DNA of 64,000 nt from DAITMV01 sp046318595 (GTDB lineage Bacteria > Pseudomonadota > Gammaproteobacteria > Burkholderiales > Burkholderiaceae_B), in assembly GCA_046318595.1 (NCBI GenBank), contig JBKCTV010000015.1, positions 62,001-126,000 of the forward strand, read 5' to 3'. A program made the translations under genes and the position numbers. The notes below the pieces were generated by a model. That model worked only from the letters and a program-made list of their open reading frames with translations. It ran no database searches and was not told where the DNA came from. Below are positions 9,223 through 15,665 of the stretch, in pieces (positions within the stretch are counted from its first letter, which is position 1; each line of letters begins with the position of its first letter).

Positions 9223-9960
9223 ATGTCCAGCCCTTTGCAATCAGTTTTGCCGTTCCAGATTTTTCGCCATCATAAAGCCTTGCTCATGCTCGTGGTGTGC
9301 TTGCTGATGCATGGCGCCGTACGCAGTGTCCTGTTGCCAGCGCCCGGCGGCCAGGACAGTCCCCTGGCGCGCCCCCCTGGCATGGTGGAGGCCGGCGTAT
9401 CGGCACTCGGCGATACGCACTGGGCAGGCGTCGGCCTGGCCTTGACGCTGCAAAACAGCGATGTGCAAAGCGGCGTCACGGTCGGTCACGAAACCAACCG
9501 CACACAGCGGGTCGACCGTCATGAAATCGCATGGCTCGACCTCATCCAGACGCTCGACCCGGCCAACGAGACAGCCTTGACCCTGGCCACGCATATTTTC
9601 CCCAGACTGTCCTCGCCGGCGCAGCAGCGGGCGCTACTGCGATGGATCGCCGCCAGCGGCCGCAGTTATCCCGAACAAAGCTGGCGGTTCGTCGCCTTCG
9701 CCGCCTGGTTCGCCCAGCATCAAATGCACGACCGGCGATTGGCGTTATCGCTCGCCCAGACTTTGCGCGAATACGCGCCGATGGCCCCCCCATGGGCACG
9801 CCAACTGGAAGTGTTTCTACATGAAAAAGCGGGTGAATATGAAAGCGCGGCTGCCTTACTAGCCTCGCTGTTGCAGACCGAAAAAACCCTGCCCGTCAGT
9901 GAGCAGGTTTTCCTGCTCGACAAGCTCCAAAAGTTAGAGCAGTCCATCATCCGCCCCTGA
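9223..9960 (+). CDS. One-TM protein of unknown function in pilus operon
   Basis: About 245 residues (ATG 9223; a GTG at 9220 is also possible). An N-terminal hydrophobic segment (L-L-M-L-V-V-C-L-L-M) is followed by a soluble, probably periplasmic region. The second half is strongly helical and alanine/leucine rich, ending in a possible coiled coil; it could be a TPR-like solenoid. I do not recognise the family. The gene follows the membrane protein by 12 bases and precedes the first major prepilin by 19 bases, so it is co-transcribed with the pilus genes. Confidence 0.45.
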   Translation: MSSPLQSVLPFQIFRHHKALLMLVVCLLMHGAVRSVLLPAPGGQDSPLARPPGMVEAGVSALGDTHWAGVGLALTLQNSDVQSGVTVGHETNRTQRVDRHEIAWLDLIQTLDPANETALTLATHIFPRLSSPAQQRALLRWIAASGRSYPEQSWRFVAFAAWFAQHQMHDRRLALSLAQTLREYAPMAPPWARQLEVFLHEKAGEYESAAALLASLLQTEKTLPVSEQVFLLDKLQKLEQSIIRP

Positions 9961-9979
9961 CCATGAGAGATCAGAAACC

Positions 9980-10579
9980 ATGCAACGACAGCAAGGCTTT
10001 ACCCTGGTAGAAATGGCCACCGTTTTGGTGATTATCGGCTTAATTTTAGGTATGGCATTCAAGGGCAAGGACCTGATCGATGGTGCCAAAGTCAAGAGCC
10101 TCGGCGCCCAAGTCAATAAGATTCAAGCCGGCCTGCAGACGTATTTCGAGCGCTATGGCGTCTATCCGGGCGATGGCTGCCCGGCCGGCAGCGGCGGCAC
10201 GGCGCTGTGCGCAGGCGTAGGTGCCCGCGACGGGATCATCACAGGAGCAGAAAGCGAAGTCGCCTGGCAGCAGTTGACGACCGCCACCAACATTCTCGGG
10301 CAGGGCGATCGCCAGTCGATCTTTGGTCAGAACTGGGGGTTTATGGAGGGTAAGTTTATGGTTCCTATCAAAGGTGGCACTTGGCTCGACCTGCCTGGCG
10401 GCGCGCAAGCCGACTCACGGTACTTTTGTGCCTACGACCAGAAGTTCGACGATGGCCTGCCGACGCTGGGTTCGGCCGCAACAGATGCGTTCGGGGTAGC
10501 GCCCAACAGCGTGTATCCAAACAACGGTGACTGCTGGGCAACGACGACTTTCGTCAACGGCAACATCAAGGTTTTGTAA
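9980..10579 (+). CDS. Major-type prepilin, tandem copy 1
   Basis: 199 residues. A short 6-residue leader (M-Q-R-Q-Q-G) precedes the mature start F-T-L-V-E-M, giving a textbook prepilin peptidase site and Glu at +5. The N-terminal helix V-L-V-I-I-G-L-I-L-G-M-A-F-K-G-K is followed by a conserved segment ending in F-E-R-Y-G-V-Y-P-G-D-G-C. Four cysteines (two in the G-D-G-C...L-C-A-G region, one in Y-F-C-A-Y-D-Q, one in G-D-C-W-A-T) could form two disulfides. The first ~120 residues are nearly identical to the two following genes; differences cluster afterwards. It is one of three paralogues that probably build the pilus fibre. Confidence 0.85.
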   Translation: MQRQQGFTLVEMATVLVIIGLILGMAFKGKDLIDGAKVKSLGAQVNKIQAGLQTYFERYGVYPGDGCPAGSGGTALCAGVGARDGIITGAESEVAWQQLTTATNILGQGDRQSIFGQNWGFMEGKFMVPIKGGTWLDLPGGAQADSRYFCAYDQKFDDGLPTLGSAATDAFGVAPNSVYPNNGDCWATTTFVNGNIKVL

Positions 10580-10618
10580 TAAATAGTCACGTTGATTTGA
10601 CAGCAGAAAAGGACTGCC

Positions 10619-11221
10619 ATGAAAAAGCAAGCAGGCTTCACCTTGGTAGAAATGGCCACCGTCTTGGTGATTATCGGCTTAATTTTGGGTATGGCGTTCA
10701 AGGGCAAGGACCTGATCGACGGTGCCAAAGTCAAGAGCCTCGGCGCCCAAGTCGGTAAGATTGAAGCCAGCCTGCAGACGTATTTCGAGCGCTATGGCGT
10801 CTACCCGGGGGATGGCTGCCCGGCCGGCAGCGGCGGCACGGCGCTGTGCGCAGGCGCCGGCACGCGCGACGGTATTATCGCCGCCGGCACTGAAAGCGAC
10901 GTCGCCTGGCTGCAGTTGACGACCGCCACCAACATTCTCGGCCAGGGCGAGCGCCAGTCGATTTTTGGTCAGAACTGGAATTTTTGGCAAGGCAGCCACG
11001 CTGGCGCTGTTCGCGTCGGCACCTGGCTCGACCTGCCAGGCGGCGCTCAAGCCGATTCGCGTTATTTCTGCGCTTACGATCAAAAATTCGACGATGGCCA
11101 GCCGACGGTGGGTTCGGCAGTAACAGACGGCTTCGGCAGCGCGCCCAACAGTGCTTATCCGAACAATGGCGATTGCTGGGCAACCACGAATTTTGTGAAT
11201 GGGATAATCAAGGTATTGTAA
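10619..11221 (+). CDS. Major-type prepilin, tandem copy 2
   Basis: 200 residues. The leader M-K-K-Q-A-G and mature F-T-L-V-E-M are identical to copy 3 and nearly identical to copy 1. It has a good ribosome-binding sequence (AAAGGAC) before the ATG, 39 bases after copy 1. The conserved N-terminal two thirds are followed by N-F-W-Q-G-S-H-A-G-A-V-R-V-G-T-W-L-D-L-P and a C-terminal part closest to copy 1 (A-P-N-S-A-Y-P-N-N-G-D-C-W). The four cysteines are kept. No terminator is visible between copies, so all three can be on one transcript. Confidence 0.85.
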   Translation: MKKQAGFTLVEMATVLVIIGLILGMAFKGKDLIDGAKVKSLGAQVGKIEASLQTYFERYGVYPGDGCPAGSGGTALCAGAGTRDGIIAAGTESDVAWLQLTTATNILGQGERQSIFGQNWNFWQGSHAGAVRVGTWLDLPGGAQADSRYFCAYDQKFDDGQPTVGSAVTDGFGSAPNSAYPNNGDCWATTNFVNGIIKVL

Positions 11222-11243
11222 ACTTTTCCGCGAAAGGACAGTC

Positions 11244-11834
11244 ATGAAAAAGCAAGCAGGCTTCACCTTGGTAGAAATGGCCACCGTCTTGGTGATTATC
11301 GGCTTAATTTTAGGTATGGCGTTCAAGGGCAAGGACCTGATCGATGGTGCCAAAGTCAAGAGCCTCGGCGCCCAAGTCAGTAAGATTCAAGCTGGCCTGC
11401 AGACGTACTTCGAGCGCTATGGCGTCTATCCGGGCGATGGCTGCCCGGCCGGCAGCGGCGGCACGGCGCTGTGCGCAGGCGCGGGCACGCGCGACGGTAT
11501 TATCGCCGCCGGCACGGAAAGCGACGTCGCCTGGCAGCAGTTGACGACCGCCACCAACATTCTCGGGCAGGGCGATCGCCAGTCGATCTTTGGTCAGAAC
11601 TGGAATTTTTGGCAAGGCACCATCCCCGGGGTGCAAGTGATGTCCGGCACCTGGCTTGACTTGCCAGGTGTTCCGCAACAGGACTTGCGTTACGTTTGCG
11701 CACACGATCAGAAATTCGACGATGGCAACAACACCACCGGCAATGCACGTAGCGACAACACCTTACCTTTTGGCAACACCACCGATTGCTGGGCATCAAC
11801 CGCGTTTACGGACGCCTGGATCAAGGTGCTGTAG
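11244..11834 (+). CDS. Major-type prepilin, tandem copy 3
   Basis: 196 residues. The leader and the first ~120 residues match copies 1 and 2 almost exactly, including at the DNA level. From the W-Q-G-T-I-P-G segment on it diverges most: G-V-P-Q-Q-D-L-R-Y-V-C-A-H-D-Q, then N-N-T-T-G-N-A-R-S-D, and a shorter loop before T-D-C-W-A-S-T. The four cysteines are kept, so the fold should be the same with a different exposed surface. The ribosome-binding sequence is AAAGGAC. It is the last gene of the pilus operon; a convergent queH follows after a gap that holds a dispersed repeat. Confidence 0.85.
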   Translation: MKKQAGFTLVEMATVLVIIGLILGMAFKGKDLIDGAKVKSLGAQVSKIQAGLQTYFERYGVYPGDGCPAGSGGTALCAGAGTRDGIIAAGTESDVAWQQLTTATNILGQGDRQSIFGQNWNFWQGTIPGVQVMSGTWLDLPGVPQQDLRYVCAHDQKFDDGNNTTGNARSDNTLPFGNTTDCWASTAFTDAWIKVL

Positions 11835-11877
11835 TACCTCGTGACGCTCGAAAAGCGAGGATATCGCCCAAGCAGCG

Positions 11878-11938
11878 GGCCGGCCGTTTTCTCGAGCGAG
11901 GGACAACGACCGGTTCGCTGTGGACTGCGCGGCGCTAT
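11878..11938. repeat. Dispersed intergenic repeat, copy A
   Basis: This non-coding stretch between the convergent pilin and queH genes resembles sequence at 15599-15665, 52859-52949 and 53407-53499. Shared parts are a GGCCGG-C-TTTTCTCGAGC-type core and, further on, a TGTGGAC..GC...GCGCTAT-type segment also present in copy D. The copies are diverged and contain small indels; similarity was judged by eye. Confidence 0.5.
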
Positions 11939-11986
11939 AAACCTCATGGTTCTCTCCGCACGTTCGACTCTGACGCGCTCGCCCGC

Positions 11987-12649
11987 TCAAATCTTGGGAC
12001 CATCCTTCCCGTAATAAACCACCCCCAGCTTGATCGGAGCGCGGCCTTGTCCTATACGGTGCTGGTTGGTATCGCGTAGCGAGTAAGCACAACCGCAATA
12101 CTCCTGCTGATAAAACGCCTCACGCTTGCTGATTTCGATCATGCGCGCCGAGCCACCAGCCTTGCGCCAGTTGTAGTCCCAATAGGACATTCCCGGGTAA
12201 CGCGCGGCGGCCCGTTGGCCGCAATCATTGATCTGCGCCATGTTTTTCCAGCGCGAAATACCCAGCGAACTGGTGATCACCGGAAAATCGTGTTCGTGCG
12301 CGTACAAAGCCGTCCGCTCGAACCGCATATCGAAACACATGGTGCAACGAATGCCGCGTTCGGGCTCGTTTTCCATGCCTTTGGCACGCGCGAACCAGTT
12401 GTCCTTGTCGTAATCCGCATCGATGAAGGGCACGCCGAACTTCTCCGCGAAACGCATGTTCTCCTGCTTACGCAGTTCGTATTCTTTGAGCGGGTGAATG
12501 TTTGGATTGTAAAAAAAAATCGTGTAATCGATGCCGGACGCCAGCATGGCTTCCATCACCTCGCCTGAGCACGGCGCGCAGCATGAGTGCAATAAGACTT
12601 TATTATGGCCTTGCGGCCAGTCGAGGCTGGCCCGGGGGAAATCGGTCAT
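11987..12649 (-). CDS. queH: Epoxyqueuosine reductase QueH
   Basis: 220 residues, DUF208/QueH family, which catalyses the last step of queuosine synthesis in tRNA (epoxyqueuosine to queuosine). Family motifs are clear: H-S-C-C-A-P-C-S near residues 21-28, F-F-Y-N-P-N-I-H-P, C-T-M-C-F-D-M-R in the middle and E-Y-C-G-C-A-Y-S near the C-terminus, giving the cysteines used for the metal/cluster site. Length is normal. It is transcribed towards the pilus operon and has no obvious operon partner except a possible small ORF upstream at 12729-12854. Confidence 0.9.
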   Translation of the reverse strand: MTDFPRASLDWPQGHNKVLLHSCCAPCSGEVMEAMLASGIDYTIFFYNPNIHPLKEYELRKQENMRFAEKFGVPFIDADYDKDNWFARAKGMENEPERGIRCTMCFDMRFERTALYAHEHDFPVITSSLGISRWKNMAQINDCGQRAAARYPGMSYWDYNWRKAGGSARMIEISKREAFYQQEYCGCAYSLRDTNQHRIGQGRAPIKLGVVYYGKDGPKI

Positions 12650-12992
12650 GGCTGAAAATTTCGAAACGAATCAACCGATTATATCGACAAACCCGCCAAC
12701 CCGATACAGCGGCCGGTACGGGCTAGAATCAACTGACGTGCGCGACGGGAACGTGACTGGTTTTTACGGATGGGCGGGTACCGCGCGCGGCGTCGGGTTT
12801 GGTTTTACGAGTGCTGACGACTTTGACGATTTTGAGGCGTTTGAGGGTATCCATGAGGCTCTCCTGGGTGCATAACGCGATTAAACGGCCGTGCATCCAG
12901 TTTTTTCATCCCCAAAAGGGTAACCCTCCTCTTTCGAGTGGCCAGCAAACCCCGTATCATGGGTCCAAGCCAACATTGTCAGGGGATAGGGC
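12650..12992. other. Intergenic region queH–parA with candidate small ORF
   Basis: 343 bases between divergent queH and the orphan parA. On the minus strand it holds a candidate 41-codon ORF (12729-12854). Near 12916-12928 there is a short AGGGT-A-ACCCT inverted repeat. An AGGGGA ribosome-binding sequence precedes the parA ATG. Nothing else in it is recognisable to me. Confidence 0.5.
12729..12854 (-). CDS. Candidate small basic protein (41 aa)
   Basis: An ATG at 12854 is preceded, 6 bases upstream, by AGGAG, one of the better ribosome-binding sequences in this window. The frame encodes 41 residues starting M-D-T-L-K-R-L-K-I-V-K-V-V and rich in Lys/Arg, ending H-V-P-V-A-H-V-S. It lies upstream of queH on the same strand. 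I recognise no family. Codon evidence over 41 codons is weak, so it may be chance. Confidence 0.35.
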   Translation of the reverse strand: MDTLKRLKIVKVVSTRKTKPDAARGTRPSVKTSHVPVAHVS

Positions 12993-13823
12993 ATGCGCAG
13001 AGTGGTTTTTAACCAAAAAGGCGGCGTCGGCAAGTCGACGATCGCCAGTAACCTGGCGGCGGTCAGCGCCGGGTCCGGCCTGTCGACCCTATTGATCGAC
13101 CTCGATCCACAGGGCAATTCCACACATTATTTATTGGGCAAAAGTGGCGACGCGCTCGGGCATGGCCTGGCGGATTTTTTCGATCAGGCGCTGAATTTTA
13201 AAATGCACCCGAAAACCACCGCCGAGCTGATCCACGCGTCTCCCCATGAGAATCTTTTCGTACTGTCGTCGCATCCAAGCTTGGAAGAACTGCAAAACAA
13301 GCTCGAATCGCGCCATAAAATTTATAAACTGCGCGACGCTCTGCATGAGCTCGGCGCGTTCGACCGTATTTATATCGACACGCCGCCCGCACTCAACTTC
13401 TATTCGCGCTCTGCCTTGATCGCCGCCGAACGCTGCCTGATTCCGTTCGACTGCGACGACTTTTCGCGCCGTGCGTTGTACGCCCTACTGCAAAACCTCG
13501 AAGAAGTGCGGCTGGACCACAATCGCGAGCTGACAGTGGAAGGCATTATCGTCAATCAGTTTCAAGCGCGTGCCTCGCTGCCACAGCAGCTGGTCAATGA
13601 CTTACAAGCCGAAGGGCTGCCGGTTTTGCAGCCCTACCTGTCGTCATCAGTACGGATCCGCGAATCGCACCAGCAGTCCAAACCGATGATTTACCTGGAC
13701 CCGGGCCACAAGATCACACAGCAATTCGTCGAACTGCATGCGCGGCTGGAGCAGACGCGGGAAACCCCTCAGTCCTCTTCTGCAGATACCGTTTCCAAGG
13801 CCCAGCTGGCACGGGTTTCCTGA
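12993..13823 (+). CDS. Orphan ParA/MinD-type ATPase
   Basis: 276 residues. The deviant Walker A K-G-G-V-G-K-S-T (residues 9-16), D-L-D-P-Q-G-N and D-T-P-P-A motifs place it in the ParA/Soj family of DNA- or membrane-surface-binding ATPases. There is no parB partner next to it; the canonical parA–parB pair is at 48444-50111. The C-terminal ~15 residues are polar. Its 3' end overlaps the convergent downstream gene by 55 bases. ParA orphans position diverse cargo, so the cargo here cannot be stated. Confidence 0.85.
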   Translation: MRRVVFNQKGGVGKSTIASNLAAVSAGSGLSTLLIDLDPQGNSTHYLLGKSGDALGHGLADFFDQALNFKMHPKTTAELIHASPHENLFVLSSHPSLEELQNKLESRHKIYKLRDALHELGAFDRIYIDTPPALNFYSRSALIAAERCLIPFDCDDFSRRALYALLQNLEEVRLDHNRELTVEGIIVNQFQARASLPQQLVNDLQAEGLPVLQPYLSSSVRIRESHQQSKPMIYLDPGHKITQQFVELHARLEQTRETPQSSSADTVSKAQLARVS

Positions 13824-14272
13824 GTGTCTTGCAAACCGGATTGTCGCTCCAGCCACGCCTGGTAGCGCGTCCGGTCGAAGGTCACCACGTCAGCGCCGAA
13901 GGTCGCGATCAGCTCGGCCACGACGCTGCACTCGGGTCGCCAATAGACGTGCTCGTGACCGCTCAGGCTCGTATAATCTTCCAGGCAGCCGTACCATAAC
14001 GCCACCAGTGGTGCCTCCTCATCGTCCTCATCTTCTTCCTCATCGTCCAGCGGCTCGGTAGCCGCTTCGATGGCGTCTAAGCGGAAGTCCAGCAAATCGA
14101 TCAGTTTCTCCTCGACAAAAGCAGGCAAAGCTTGACTACCGTCTTCCCACTGGCGCCAAAGCGCAGGCTCGACACCCATCGGCTGCGAAGGCGTCACCGC
14201 CACCCAGCGGGCAGCCTCTTCGACCGAAAAAAACAATAATTGCCGAATGGCGAGGAGTTGAACGGGATTCAT
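13769..14272 (-). CDS. DUF1870/YdiL-like HTH protein
   Basis: 167 residues. The first ~65 residues (L-L-A-I-R-Q-L-L-F-F-S-V-E-E-A-A-R-W-V, then L-W-R-Q-W-E-D-G-S and P-A-F-V-E-E-K-L) match the helix-turn-helix domain of YdiL-like DUF1870 proteins as I know them. A very acidic stretch (D-D-E-E-E-D-E-D-D-E-E) follows, then a domain with Y-E-D-like aromatic patches that I cannot place. It may bind DNA. It is transcribed convergently with the orphan parA and overlaps its 3' end. Confidence 0.6.
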   Translation of the reverse strand: MNPVQLLAIRQLLFFSVEEAARWVAVTPSQPMGVEPALWRQWEDGSQALPAFVEEKLIDLLDFRLDAIEAATEPLDDEEEDEDDEEAPLVALWYGCLEDYTSLSGHEHVYWRPECSVVAELIATFGADVVTFDRTRYQAWLERQSGLQDTQETRASWALETVSAEED

Positions 14273-14321
14273 GACGACAATCGAAATGGCACAAGACGCT
14301 ACTGTACCGTAAAGTGTCGGG

Positions 14322-15521
14322 ATGCCCTATTTAAACATCACCGTCATTGGCGCTGGGATGGCCGGCATCTGGGCAGCGCACGCGCTGGCCGCAGATGGTC
14401 ACGCCGTGCGGCTCGTCGATCAGGCCGACGAGATTGGAAGCGGCGCATCGGGAAACGCCGCCGGAGCTTTTCACCCGCACTTGTCGAGCGACGACAACCC
14501 CTTATCGCGCTTGACCCGAATAGGCTGCGCAGCCACCTTGCAATCGTTAGAAAAATTGACCGCGAGCGGTTTGCTGACGCGCGGCAAGGACTGGGGCCAA
14601 CCGGGCCATCTGCAATTGGCCAAAAATACCGCCGAGTCCGAACGCTTCCGACAGCAAGTGGGTCGTAGCGGTTTAGCGCCCGCCATTGTTTGCTGGGTCG
14701 ATGCGGATGCGGCCTGCCGACTCAGCGGCCTGGAGTGCGGCAGCGGCGGTTTGTGGTTCCCCCAGGGCGGCTGGGTGCGGCCACGCGCCTGGCTGGCAGC
14801 GGCCTTGCGCGCGCGCGGCAGTGCCGTCGTGCTGCAGTTGCAGTCCCGGATCGTCCAGTTGGCGCAGCAGCCGCAGGGCTGGACGATTCATGCGCAACGC
14901 AGCAACGGCAGCGCAGCGCCCCCCTGGACGGCTGACGTGATAGTGATTGCCGCGGCAGAGCAAAGCATTGACTTATGCCCCTGGGCTTTTGTTGAAATCA
15001 GTATCGTCAAAGGACAGGTCAGCCTGGTACGGCTTGGCGCCGATGAACGGCTCGGTTGTGTCCTGTCGGGGGCCTGTTATGGCATTCCTTTACCGGATGG
15101 CGAGGTCGTGATTGGCGCCACTTATGAGCGGCCGGCACAGGACAGGCATGTGACGCGGGCTGGCCATGCGGCCAATCTGCAGCGCTGGGGGCAAACTTTT
15201 CCAAATGCCCGGGTGCCAACCATCGAGGACGGCCGTAGCGCCTGGCGCTGTGTGTTGCCGGGGCGGCTGCCGGCGATTGGAGCGGTGCCGGATGCGAATG
15301 GCGAACCGATTAGCGGACTGTATGTCGCCACTGGGTATGGCTCGCGCGGTTTGAGCTGGGCCGTGCTAGGCGGCCAATTGTTGGCTAGATTGATTCGTCG
15401 AAACTTTCCTGCCGCGCAGCCATGCTTACCCGACGACGCGCTCGAACTGGCGAACAAGATGTTCGACCCGGCGCGTTTCACGACCCAAAAACGCTTGTCA
15501 GCGATTGTCCTGAAGCCGTGA
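14322..15521 (+). CDS. Stand-alone MnmC-type FAD oxidoreductase
   Basis: 399 residues of the DAO family. The N-terminal dinucleotide fold V-I-G-A-G-M-A-G lies at residues 8-15, followed by S-G-A-S-G-N-A-A-G-A-F-H-P, very like the oxidase half of MnmC, and a C-terminal G-L-Y-V-A-T-G-Y-G-S-R-G-L FAD loop. In MnmC this domain removes the carboxymethyl group of cmnm5(s2)U34 in tRNA. The methyltransferase half normally fused in front is absent; the frame starts directly with the FAD fold. MnmE and MnmG, which make its substrate, are also in the window. A general D-amino-acid or glycine oxidase cannot be excluded. Confidence 0.7.
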   Translation: MPYLNITVIGAGMAGIWAAHALAADGHAVRLVDQADEIGSGASGNAAGAFHPHLSSDDNPLSRLTRIGCAATLQSLEKLTASGLLTRGKDWGQPGHLQLAKNTAESERFRQQVGRSGLAPAIVCWVDADAACRLSGLECGSGGLWFPQGGWVRPRAWLAAALRARGSAVVLQLQSRIVQLAQQPQGWTIHAQRSNGSAAPPWTADVIVIAAAEQSIDLCPWAFVEISIVKGQVSLVRLGADERLGCVLSGACYGIPLPDGEVVIGATYERPAQDRHVTRAGHAANLQRWGQTFPNARVPTIEDGRSAWRCVLPGRLPAIGAVPDANGEPISGLYVATGYGSRGLSWAVLGGQLLARLIRRNFPAAQPCLPDDALELANKMFDPARFTTQKRLSAIVLKP

Positions 15522-15598
15522 TCGGCCGGTCACGTTTTTTGACCGACACGGCGGAAGGACGATCGCATGGCAAGCGCGGTACCGGCAACATTGAATGG

Positions 15599-15665
15599 GC
15601 CCCGGACGCTTTCGCGACCGACGGTCCTCCGAGAAGCGATGGCGACCAGCTCACTGGCTCATGCC
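15599..15665. repeat. Dispersed intergenic repeat, copy B
   Basis: It lies between the convergent MnmC-like gene and topB, just reaching the topB stop. CCGGACGCTTTCGCGACCGA followed by CTCCGAGAAGCGATGGC-type sequence aligns with CCGGACGCCTTTTCGAGCGA...CTCCGAGCGAGAGGCGATG in copy C. Just upstream, at ~15530-15548, is a CGGTCA-loop-TGACCG inverted repeat with T's in the loop, which is not a normal terminator. Confidence 0.5.

Noticed and set aside
15530..15548. CGGTCA...TGACCG inverted repeat as terminator of the MnmC-like gene
   Set aside because: The T's are in the loop and not after the stem, so it does not fit an intrinsic terminator.
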